In this document: piece after piece, positions 34,951-44,654 of the stretch
Layout of the letters: every line of letters begins with the position of its first letter
Numbering within the stretch: position 1 is the stretch's first letter
Assembly (NCBI GenBank): GCA_006538405.1
Contig: BJKQ01000003.1
Location: 1,178,001 to 1,242,000, forward strand
Origin: Hansfordia pulvinata
Taxonomy: Eukaryota; Ascomycota; Sordariomycetes; Xylariales
Direction of reading: 5' to 3'
DNA length: 64,000 nucleotides
Notes under the pieces: model-generated
Database searches by the model: none
Seen by the model: only the letters and a program-made list of their open reading frames with translations
Told to the model about the DNA's origin: nothing
Made by a program: the position numbers and the translations under genes

Positions 34951-36267
34951 TACGAGTGCCTCGTCCACGCATCCACGATCCAACCTTTCTCGTATCTCGA
35001 GTGAAGTATGACGGAGATGAATTCGCCGTGCTTACGACTGACTACCTTACCTACCATACAGACCACGCCAGGACCACCCCAAACTCGCCAGGGTCCCCGT
35101 AGCGGGCGGGCACGCTGTCGACTCGCACGCCGCTTCGACGCATAAACACCTCCCATCGCCAAAGTGGGGCCCTTGTGTCATATCTTCATGCATGAATCTC
35201 GGGGCCGCCCGCGACCCTCCATCACGGTGCTTCGTGACGATCAGCTCGAAACACCTGCACCGCCGCCTTCCCCCGATTGCGCGCGTCAAGCCTGTTTTCA
35301 GGAATTGCGGAGGATGCCCGCCGACGCTGCCATGGCCACATCAAGATCTCGCCCGGGCGGGCCACCTGGGCCCTTCTAGATCCGACCCCCGCGTTCATCA
35401 GTCTGGTCCAAAACGTTCTGTTGATTAACGAAGATTACTTGGTTGCTGTCAGCCCATAGCGCCCCAGCTCCACTAGCCAACGCCCCCGTTCGCCGGCTAT
35501 AGCTCTTGCAACTCAGTCGACTCCATCTGGCGGCCCGCTGACACGATCGCTGGGCTGCATCACCGGCGGCAAGTCGCTCTTGCACCTCGAGCGAAGGAGG
35601 TTAGCATACAGGAACCGCAAGTCTGACATTAGACACGGAAGCTTCGGTCATGGTGCTGAGGCAACACTGCAATGTCGCGGCCGCCTTGAGGTCACCGATC
35701 TTGATGGCTTCCCACTGTTTCCATCTAGCTCAGCCATCGCTAGGAAGGCCCCTGTTCCGCCTCCACGACTTCTGGCCGCGTAGCGAGGCATGATACCCCG
35801 TCTACGAGCTACAACAGCTACTCCAAGGCGAAGGTCCCCATCGAGTCTCATCAGTATTCGCGACAAGGATATGAACAGGGATCCAGACGATCTCTAACAC
35901 GCATCCGCCCAATCCGGTAATCACCTCTATGAACCTCTTACACTCGACTCGGCTGCCATATTGCGTCTGATGGCATGTCGCTCCTCTCATCATCTAGTCG
36001 CCGCTGAGATGACTCGATTTCCATGGCCCCAGTCACCTCAACAGCCGTCAGCTTCGACGTTCGATTGTGCTTAAAAGACGTCGGTTTCTCACCTCAAACC
36101 CAACTTTTTTCTCCAGCCATCAGTTTCCTATCTTCGCTCATTTTTCTTCTCGGCTTGAAGCTTGTATCTTTCGGTGCACAGCCACCTTCAATCATTTGAC
36201 TTCACCTTCTTTTCATTCCTTCTCCTAGATCGGAGCTTCTATTCTTTACCCCACACCTGCTCTCATC
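34951..36267 (+). promoter_or_regulatory. Upstream region of the mucin-like gene
   Basis: No gene. From about 36041 to the ATG at 36268 the + strand is CT-rich (repeated TTCTTC/CTTTTC blocks), typical of a highly expressed fungal promoter and 5' leader. Nothing specific was recognised further upstream. Confidence 0.45.
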
Positions 36268-38112
36268 ATGCTGTTCACTCGCGAACACGCCCTCGGGGCT
36301 CTTGTTCTTCTTGCCCAGCAAAGTGAAGCCCGCTGGTTCCCCCGCGCCTACGCGGAGTACCCCACTGCTGGCGGCAGCTATCCTACTGCCTCTGTCGTCT
36401 CAGAGACTACCGACGTCACCTCCCAGGCCACCTTGACTTCATGCGGTCCCGAGGTCACCAACTGCCCGGCTAGCAGCACCGCAAACTCGCCCGTTGGCTC
36501 TGGAGCCCCTGTTCCTCCTGGTGCTTCCTCTGCCTTCCCTTCGTCTTCTGTTGTCACGGGCTCTTCTGTCGTTCCCGGTGCCCCCGGTGTTCCCAGCTCT
36601 TCTGCTCCTGCGAGCTCTTACCCGGCCAGCTCGTCGGTGCCTGTCCCTTCCAGCAGCTCTGCGAACTCTCCCGTTGGCTCCAACGCGCCGGCACCCCCCG
36701 GAAGCTCTTCTATCGTGCCCTCGTCATCAGTCGTTGCGGGATCGTCTGTTGTCCCCGGCGCACCTGGCGCTCCCAGCTCTTCCTACCCGGCCAGCTCTTA
36801 CCCGGCCAGCTCGTCGGCACCCGTTCCGTCCAGCAGCTCCGCGAACTCTCCTATTGGCTCTAACGCCCCGGCGCCTCCCGGGAGCTCATCCGTGGTTTCC
36901 TCATCGTCGGTTATCGCGGGCTCGTCCGTGATCCCCGGCTCTTCTTCTGTCCCCGCTGGTTCCTCTTCTTACCCGGGCAGCTCCGCTTCCGTGCCTGTTC
37001 CTGGCGCTAGCTCTGCCCCTGGTGCACCCAGCGGACCTTCTTCGTACCCCGGCAGCTCGTCTGTCCCGGTGCCTGCCGGTAGCTCGGGGGTTCCGGTGCC
37101 CGCTGGCAGCTCGTCTGTCCCCGCTATTCCCGGCAGCCCCTCTTCCATCCCCGTCCCGGGTGCGTCGGTTCCTGTCCCTGGCAGCTCTTACTCTTCTGGC
37201 ATCAGCCAGGCGTCTTCTACTGCCGCTGTTTCTGCCACTCCCAGCGCTGGATTCCCGGCTGCTCCTTCCGGGCCTGCGCCTTACGGCAACGCTTCGACCT
37301 CCGCCGCCCCTTACTCGAACGGGACCGCCACCAGCTTGACCACCTTGACCATCAGCGCGACTCAAGTGTCAACCTCCATCTCCTGCGCCCCTGATGTCAC
37401 TAGCTGCCCTGGCGCGTCAGAGACTGCTGCTATCTCGAGCCTTGCCCCCGGTCAAGTCTCTACTGTTCTTGTCACCAACGTCGTTGGTGTGACGACCACC
37501 GTCTGCCCCGTCTCTGAAGCCACTGCCGCCACGTCTTCTTACTACGCCACCGTGAGCTCTCAGGGATCTCCTGCTCCCTCTGGCCCTGCCGCTGGCCCTG
37601 CTGGCCCGGGTGTCACTGATGTTCCTCAAACCGCTGGATCTACCGCTGCTGTCGGTATCTCCGAGGCACCCACTCCTAGCTCCGTCGTCACTGTGTCATT
37701 GGGCAACACTGTCTTGACTAGCACCGTGGTCGTTCCTCAATCTCCCTCTGTCGCGACGCAGACTCAGGTTCTCAGCAATGGCGGGGGCTCGGCCGTCACC
37801 AGCGTTGTTACCCAGTCGGCTCCTGCCGTCACCACCCTCACGATGACTGGCGGCGGAGAGGTATCTACTTTGACGATGACCGTCTCCTCGCCCGCTACTG
37901 ATGTCCCTGAGGCCCCGGCCAACGGAGGCGGTGCTTCCACTGTCTACGTTACCGCTTCGGGAACCAGCGTTGCTGCCACCACTGTGACTGTCACTCACAC
38001 GCCTGAGGGCCTCTGCCCTTGCTCTCCTACCCCCAAGGCCCGCGGCATCCCCCGCCCCAACAGCCCCGTTCCCGGCAGCCACAACCTCCGCCGCATGGCT
38101 TACAACGGCTGA
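36268..38112 (+). CDS. Ser/Pro/Val-rich mucin-like secreted protein
   Basis: Single-exon gene of 614 aa. The start MLFTREHALGALVLLAQQSE resembles a signal peptide. The body is almost all Ser, Pro, Val, Ala, Gly and Thr, as in heavily O-glycosylated wall proteins or adhesins. Residues about 73-250 contain three copies of a 60-residue repeat beginning with NSPVGS or NSPIGS. Two short Cys motifs of the LTSCGPEVTNCP / ISCAPDVTSCPG type flank the repeat region; these recur in fungal wall mucins. The second half is Thr/Val-rich. The C-terminus is basic (PKARGIPRPN) and polar, so no GPI-anchor signal is present. The protein is probably secreted or wall-associated; a precise role cannot be given. Confidence 0.85.
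   Translation: MLFTREHALGALVLLAQQSEARWFPRAYAEYPTAGGSYPTASVVSETTDVTSQATLTSCGPEVTNCPASSTANSPVGSGAPVPPGASSAFPSSSVVTGSSVVPGAPGVPSSSAPASSYPASSSVPVPSSSSANSPVGSNAPAPPGSSSIVPSSSVVAGSSVVPGAPGAPSSSYPASSYPASSSAPVPSSSSANSPIGSNAPAPPGSSSVVSSSSVIAGSSVIPGSSSVPAGSSSYPGSSASVPVPGASSAPGAPSGPSSYPGSSSVPVPAGSSGVPVPAGSSSVPAIPGSPSSIPVPGASVPVPGSSYSSGISQASSTAAVSATPSAGFPAAPSGPAPYGNASTSAAPYSNGTATSLTTLTISATQVSTSISCAPDVTSCPGASETAAISSLAPGQVSTVLVTNVVGVTTTVCPVSEATAATSSYYATVSSQGSPAPSGPAAGPAGPGVTDVPQTAGSTAAVGISEAPTPSSVVTVSLGNTVLTSTVVVPQSPSVATQTQVLSNGGGSAVTSVVTQSAPAVTTLTMTGGGEVSTLTMTVSSPATDVPEAPANGGGASTVYVTASGTSVAATTVTVTHTPEGLCPCSPTPKARGIPRPNSPVPGSHNLRRMAYNG
36481..37020 (+). repeat. Three tandem 180-bp coding repeats
   Basis: Units start at 36481, 36661 and 36841, an exact 180-nt period that preserves the frame. 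Units 2 and 3 are closest to each other; the end of unit 3 diverges into shorter Gly-Ser-Ser-Val-Pro motifs. Confidence 0.8.
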
Positions 38113-39041
38113 TTGGTGGGTGCCTGATAGCAGCCTCAACACAAGGACGATTGATCAGAGACTTTCTGGCTTCGATTATTCTTGGTTCCTCGAATCATTT
38201 TGAATGCTGGTCCATGTATTTTCTTATCATACCTCATGTATAGATGTGCGCAGTGGACCCCTGGCTTCCGTTTGTCTTGTTGGTTGATCCAGACTAGGAG
38301 CCAGGACCCTGTGCTTGCCGCCTCTTCACAGGCGATCTTGATGAATCCAACGAACAATAGGGTCCGGATATTTGACTTGGGTGTTATAGATACGATGGGA
38401 ATGATCTTGGGCCCCTGGAGGAGCCCCATTGAAAAGCTCAGATTGCCAGATAGTCCAAGCGAGGAAATATGACGCGATAAGAATTGGACAATTTGATCAA
38501 GACGCAAGCTTCGGGCCTCAATGGAACGAGTTTGGTGAAATGAGTGCGGTTCGAGCCGCTGGCTTGAGACGGTCTGCCTACCTCCCTCTTTGCACCACAA
38601 GTGAAAAGAAGCCACTTCTGCCTGGACTCAACTGTTCATTGCAATTACCAGAGATCAATACCTCGAACTGATGCTTCATTCGGCATCGGTCTGCTATCGT
38701 GTAGGTTGCCTTGGCATCTAATATCAAGACCTCGTCATACATATCTGATCATGGTCACGTCTGATATCACGGCTACGGCACTGAGGTCACCATTTTGATA
38801 CGCGAATGAGAGTTGTAACGACCACTGCTTGTGATGAACTACACGAAAGTGCTATCGTGCCTTTTGAGCGTTGAGCTCGCAGTGCTCCGTCCCAAAATAG
38901 ATGACAGCATTGTCAAATCCTCTTCATGGCAACCGCAAAAGGAGAAAGCCGGCTAACTCAGGAGCCAATGAGAGATCCATGCCGCATGCGCCCTCGGCGA
39001 CGTCAGTGAAAAGAGTCCCTCGGGAAGCGCCGCGCGGCCTC
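38113..39041. other. Intergenic between converging genes
   Basis: 3' regions of the mucin-like gene (+) and the SMP-domain gene (-). No coding signal was seen; composition is more AT-rich than the flanking genes. Confidence 0.6.
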
Positions 39042-39354
39042 CTATTTCTTGTTGCCGCCACTCTGGCCTTGGTTGGCTCCTCCCTGGCCCTGGTTGGCTC
39101 CTCCCTGGCCGCCGCCAGCGTTGCCTCCAAAGGCGGCGTAACTGGTGTTCTCGTTGCGCGCCGCAGCGCCCTGGGCGCGAGCGGCGAAGCCGCCAGAGCC
39201 CATGTCACCTCCTGAATTGGCCTGGCGTTTGCGGGAGGTTAGCAAGACTATTGAGCAGCAGTGTCAGCAATGTGTAGCTCACCTGGCCGCTCTGAATCCT
39301 GGACGCCGCGGAAGGCGTCATGGCGTTTCCGGATTGGCCGTCTTTGCCTGGCAT
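39042..39354 (-). CDS. Small SMP-domain protein (seed-maturation-protein-like)
   Basis: Two exons on the - strand, 39354-39283 and 39221-39042, separated by a 61-bp intron (GTGAGC...CCAG), give an 83-aa protein. It has the fungal SMP-type signature MTPSAASRIQS followed after the splice by SGGDMGSGGFAARAQ and AAARN. In plants this domain occurs in late-embryogenesis and seed-maturation proteins. Fungal versions are small, hydrophilic and often found in spores or under stress, but the molecular role is not known. The C-terminus is a Gly/Gln/Asn repeat (GANQGQG twice) encoded by a 21-bp tandem repeat. A TATA box and a 13-bp tandem repeat lie upstream. The gene is too short and too split to appear as one long open frame. 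Confidence 0.8.
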
Positions 39355-39504
39355 GATGAAATTTCAGGAGATGGTAGGTTTCGTTGTGTTTGGGTGAATG
39401 ATTCGTGCTATTGAGGAAATAGAACAGTGTAAGCTTTCTTGGTGTTGGTGGTTGTGATGAAGATCTGGGATTGACTGAGAGTCTTTGAAGCGGGATTTGG
39501 GTTT

Positions 39505-39512
39505 CTTATATA
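39505..39512 (-). promoter_or_regulatory. TATA box of the SMP-domain gene
   Basis: TATATAAG on the - strand, about 150 bp upstream of the ATG. It is followed by an AC-rich leader (AGAAACCCAAATCCCGC). Most genes in this window lack so clear a TATA, which suits an inducible gene. Confidence 0.5.
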
Positions 39513-39650
39513 GTTCTGCGTCCTCTCGTACGGCGGTTCAGCTTCACATGCCCAGAGGTAGGTCTCTTTGACCTCTGTCGTGACTCAACAAGGAGACTCA
39601 GTATTGTCGAGCCTGGGCTGCTGTAGTTACCCGTCCTCTGCATCTGCGAA

Positions 39651-39699
39651 CCTGCAAACGAAACCTGCAAACGAAACCTACCAACGAAACCTACCAGTC
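39651..39699. repeat. 13-bp tandem repeat upstream of the SMP-domain gene
   Basis: Three and a half copies of CCTGCAAACGAAA / CCTACCAACGAAA, about 300 bp upstream of the SMP gene start. Copies 1 and 2 are identical; copies 3 and 4 share the CCTACC variant. Confidence 0.75.
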
Positions 39700-41582
39700 A
39701 TGACTCACAGCCTTAGATGGGTTTCAAGGGTCTGCTCAGGTAATTGACAGCGTATTGTGATTCGGCCAGCTGGCCCGAAGCGATTCGTTTGCAAGCGAGC
39801 GTTATCCATGTGAAGCTTGGAACAATGCGATATCCTGCCACGGCACCATCGCTCTTCTCCCTAGGCAAAGCAGGCGCCTTGAGTTTCTAGCCCCCGTGAC
39901 TCTTCTTGGCAATGATTGTGCCCTTCAAACCCAACCTGGCGAAGCGAGAGGGTGATGGTTGGCGTGTTGGATCCAAGCTCAATGTCCGATTGTTGGGTGC
40001 CGTCGTTTGTGTCGGGACAAGCTGGGCAGGCACCCTATGACGCGGTCGTTCCTGCCGACAGTCACGGAACAGGCCACATGCGGGAAACCGTGGTGCGGTG
40101 TGCAAGTCAGTCAGAGCCCCTTCCGTCCCTGTACAATATTCTTCCTTTCTCTCACCGCTTCAGCATCAATTGTCTTCTACACCCACAGCGACTGCGAAAT
40201 CAGGATAGAGTCCAGACCAATTCGGCCGAGGACCCTGTCGACCTCAAGGTTGCCCCAATGGAGAATATACCGCCATGGCTTTCCCATGACGCCCCTTCGA
40301 CTTTCGGGACCGAGCATTTCCCACGGGCGAAGCTCGCATGCAGACCGGACTTTCTCGCTGACCCCGACGCAAAAGCCCTTCGGATCAGGCGGCCGCGTGG
40401 TCCAGGGTTGGGCATCCGACACTCTGGCTATGACTGGCCCTTCGAGAAAGGGAGGAGGCAGAGTGAACTGCTTAATTTAGCCCAAGGTCATCGTGCCGCG
40501 CCCAAGCTGCCGCTGTCGCCATGGCAAGATTCCCAAAACAGCAGAAAGGGGGAAGGAGGGGATCGCAGGGAGGCGTTGACGCCCACGTGGCAGCCCAACC
40601 GTCTGACCACCTTGGCCGATTGCACAGGGAACGTGGGGAGAGCTGAGGAAGAAGACGCAATGCGACGCCCGTCTAGCACCCCGCCGTATCACCTGCATGT
40701 TGGCGAGATCTCTCAATTGCGAGGTCGTGTGAGGGGTTGAAGATCCGTTCCCGTACGACGCCCCGAGGGCTGACACCTCTCCCCACTGGATAAGCCCCTC
40801 GCTGCTGACAAGACTATAGAAGGGACTTAGAACAAGGGACGACAGTCACGGAAGCCCAACAACCAGGCCCGGCTCGGACGCTCCTGCGCGTGAGGGGAGC
40901 CAGGAGCGAAAGACGCGAGAAGGCCCGACGACCTGTCAGCGGCGACTGTGATCACGATGATCCATCGACTTTCGGGAGGGGGCGTGCAGCTTCAGGCGTG
41001 CCAATCACACGACGCTCAAGCCAACATCGACGGTAGCACTGCAACCGGGGCGGACCGCCAGAGAACCCTCCTCCCACGTGGTCCTCGCCGACTTCGTCAG
41101 CAGGGACGGACTCTTTGTTCTTCCCTCTTCCCCTGGCTGCATGTTTAGCTCTGATCCCCCCATCTCACCGCATGGCAACGCGTCGCATCGCAACCGCACA
41201 CCAAAAGATCGCTTATTAGCGCAAGGCAGGCCTGTGAGTGTTTGCTTGGCCCGCCCGACCGGGGACCTGCCCAGTCTGTGGCGTGTCGACATTGAACGGA
41301 CTTTGTGCCCGTGTTGGTTGCTCCGGGGTTGCGAGCACAAGCCATCACCACCGACGAGGCGGCTGGGCCTCGCAGCGCAAGATGAGCGAAACGCGCCTGA
41401 GCCGGGCGAGACTTTGTCGAGGCGCATTGACAATCTAAAGCTCTAATCAATCCAGACTCGTATATGAAGCAGAGTCGCTGCTCTTGACTCGTCAGGTTTC
41501 TCCCTCAGCTCAGCTGCTCACCACCGCCCCCAGACCCCGCTGCTGCCTTTTGGACCCTTCTGGACATTGAATTCTGCCCGCC

Positions 41583-43292
41583 ATGATGGGAATGGCTGTG
41601 ACTGCGAATGCCCTGGGGCTTCTTGGCGTTGCTGCCGCGGGTGTCGTGTCGACAACGAACTCCACCAAGGGCCATTCTGGATGCGTGAGTGATGGATGCC
41701 CAGCCGAAGCCCCCTTGCAACCCTCCGAGCCTTTCGATTGTGACTTACTGACGTGCTCGTGATCTCTACAGTGTGCGCACCTGGAAGCGGCTGGACTGGC
41801 CGGGCGCCTCCTGCTGCCCAACTCGGCGGCCTACGATGACCGGGTCGATTCGTGGTGGTCGGTCAGCGCGCAGCTGACTCCGTACTGCATTGTGCAGCCG
41901 CAGTCGGCGCATGAAGTGTCTGTGGCCGTTGCGGCGCTGGCTGCTAAGCCGGCGTGCCAATTCGCCGTCCGCTCCGGCGGCCACTTTACCTGGGCTGGCG
42001 GCAATAACATCGATGACGGCGTCACCATCGACCTGGGCCGCCTCAACACCACCACCGTTCACGCCGACCGCGGCACTGTCTCGCTGTCGCCGGGCTCACG
42101 CTGGCTCGACGTCTATGGTGTGCTCGACCCGCTGGATCTGTTCGTCGTCGGGGGCCGCACCGGCACCGTCGGCGTCGCGGGCCTCCTTATCGGCGGCGGC
42201 AACTCGTTCTTCACGGCCCGCGAGGGTTTCGCCTGCGACCAGGTCGTCGCCTACGAGGTGGTTCTTGCCAGCGGTGAGATCGTGCATGCCACTCGCGACA
42301 ACGCCCACGCCGACTTATTTCGCGCGCTCAAGGGCGGCACCGCGAACTTTGGTATCGTCACACGCTTCGAGGTGTTGACCTTCTCTGGGACAGACCTCTG
42401 GGGCGGGATTTTCCGCTGGGATGCGTCGCAATCGGACCGCATTCTGCAAGCCACAGTTGACTTCGCCGACGCTGTCGAGCAAGACCCCTTCAGCTCGGCT
42501 ATCGTCTTCTGGCGCTACGATTCGGACGACGACGCCATCTCGACCACCGCCGCCCTGCACAACACTCGCGGCGAGGTTGCCGGCCCATCCTACGACCAGT
42601 TCCTGTCGTCCCCGCCCACGCGCGATTCGGCCCGCGTCTCCAACATGAGCGACTTCGCGACGGAGTTGAACGAGGATGACGGTTGGAGGTTAGTTTCCTT
42701 TCCCCCTTTCCTGCTTCTTTTCTATCCTTCGATCCATGTTTACTCTGGCTGGTACCCGCGAGGCGCATCGCTGACTATTCCTCCTTTCCCCAGGCGAATC
42801 TGGTTTTCGCTATCCTTCAAAAACGACGAGCGTGTGCTCGCCAAGGCGGTCGAGCTGCATGAGCAGTTTGTCGGTGAGGTCAAGGACTTGGGCATCGACA
42901 GCGAGTGGCACACCCAATGCATGTTCCAGCCGCTGCCGACGCTCTTCGCGCAGCACTCGGTGGCCCGGGGCGGCAATATGCTGGGACTCGACCGCGCCGA
43001 GGACAACTTGATCTTGTGGCTAGGCAGCCTGGCCATCACCGACAGCGCCTTCGAGGCAGCCGGCCGCACGAGACTTGCGGCATACGTCGATGCACTCGAC
43101 ACCTATGCAAGGTCCCTGGATGCCGGAAACGACTGGATCTACGTCAACTACGCCGATGGTATACAGGACCCTCTGTCTGGCTACGGCCAGGACAACATCG
43201 ACTTTATCCGCAGCGTCGCGACCAGCTACGACCCCAAGGGTGTCTTTCAGACGCAGTCGCCTAGCGGCTTCAAAATCTCCAAGGTGAAATAA
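41583..43292 (+). CDS. FAD-linked oxidase, berberine-bridge-enzyme type
   Basis: Flavin-dependent oxidoreductase of the PCMH/FAD_binding_4 plus BBE family; these oxidise sugars, alcohols or secondary metabolites and are often secreted. Exons 41583-41684, 41772-42688 and 42794-43292 give 505 aa. The first exon encodes an Ala/Gly/Val-rich N-terminus that could be a weak signal peptide. FAD-domain motifs: VRSGGHFTWAGG (His105, expected site of covalent flavin attachment), VVGGRTGTVGVAG and VLASGEIVHATRDN. The C-terminus NYADGIQDPLSGYGQ and YDPKGVFQTQSP is the BBE segment. Intron 2 (105 bp) is a multiple of three without stop codons, so a retained-intron product would also be open; the splice is preferred because GTTAGT, a CTGAC branch point and CCCCAG are present. 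No secondary-metabolite cluster surrounds it. Confidence 0.9.
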
Positions 43293-44654
43293 TTGTCGGT
43301 GCAGTAGCAGGCCCAGTCTCTTTGGAAAGGAAGACATAGATGGTCTCTAGAGGATTGGGTTCATTCACGATCCAGTCAGTATATTTTTCTAATGTTATAC
43401 ACGTGTATCACTCATATCTGCGGTTATGAAGCATCCAAGCAGAGCAGCCTGGATGAGTGAACGGCTTTCCTGGTGCCGTCCGAGAGCTATAACGATCAAA
43501 GTCCATCGAACTACCCGTAGAGCCTGCAGCCTGATCCCAGTTCGTGTCCTTGTAAATTTGGATCCTGGTATCCATGCGGGTGGCCAATATTTGCCTGGTC
43601 CATAATTCGTGTTTTTCAACAGCCATTACTCGCCTTTCATCGGCCGAGGTTCGCACGCGGCTGGTGTGAGGTGAACGAAGCGCGTGGCATTGTCAAGGCA
43701 ACTGGGCGTAGTTGACTTCTCTGGACCATCAAGTCGAAGTGCCATTCTCAGTGTAATTGGAGATACGGCACCGGCAGATATTGCACGCACAACTGAGCAA
43801 GTCAGGATCTGGGTCCAGTCCGGCCCACAGAAACATGTCTAGGCAGTTACTGAGGAGCGATACTCCTCCCGGATGTAAGATATCCATAGGATGTACACGA
43901 ATTAACCAAGACCCTTTCATTTCTGATAGCGGTGATGATGGGCTAGAATGGATTTGTGCTTTTGTGCGGCACCGAGCCAGCAGACTTCCGAGGGCCGACT
44001 GGACTAATATTATACTGAAATCTTTTTCTTCGTAGCAAATGAGTAAATACGAGTTCGATCTCTACCTATATTCTCGCCAATGCGAGAAATACCAGCGAAG
44101 AATACCAAACGAAGCAGATTTAATGGAGGGGCCCTTGGTGGGACGAACAACTTGAAAACCGTTTTTGGAATTGATATCAAGGCATGTGATACGGTTTCCT
44201 GTGGCTGACTATAACCGTAGCCCCACTAGAGGCCCGGCACCGTTTGGACCACCCAAGATGAGCGATAACGGGGCGCAGAAGAGAGCATCCATGTCGTCAC
44301 ATTAGCTGGCCCACGCGGGCCTTTCCTTCCTCCGCGTCATTGTCGCCGACCTCACACTACTTCTTCGCTGTTCTCGCCCTTCCCATTGGTTTCTTCTCTG
44401 CACGTATACAACGCCTTGTGTGCTTCAATTCGCTCCTTCTGCGAGCCCCCGCCGCAACATCTCGGTCTCGTCTTCATTGGGAAACCGTCGCTCTTGAGCT
44501 TGCCGACCGCCCCACCACCAGTCCCGAACCGCGATTCCCTCTGCGTCGAGGAAGCCCCAGCGCATGCAGAGATAACAGCAGCAGCAACGGTGGCAGCAGC
44601 GGCAGAAGCAGCAGAAAAAGAGGAAGCCGAAGCAGCAGGGATGAGCGCGACAGC
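43293..44654. other. Intergenic, FAD oxidase to J-domain gene
   Basis: 3' region of the FAD oxidase, then AT-richer sequence without a gene, then from about 44300 a CT-rich stretch that leads to the J-domain gene. The frame of that gene is open from 44340, but the first in-frame ATG is at 44655. Confidence 0.55.

Larger units (their letters stand above)
39355..41582. other. Divergent interval, SMP-domain gene / FAD oxidase
   Basis: Contains the promoter of the SMP gene on the left and of the FAD oxidase on the right. An open frame from ATG 39955 to 40740 (262 codons, +) exists, but it is overlapped by frames on the other strand and its product has no family resemblance or coding bias. I do not call it a gene. 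Confidence 0.45.

Noticed and set aside
39955..40740. 262-codon plus-strand frame
   Set aside because: Mixed composition, overlapped by several minus-strand frames, no recognisable domain or leader.
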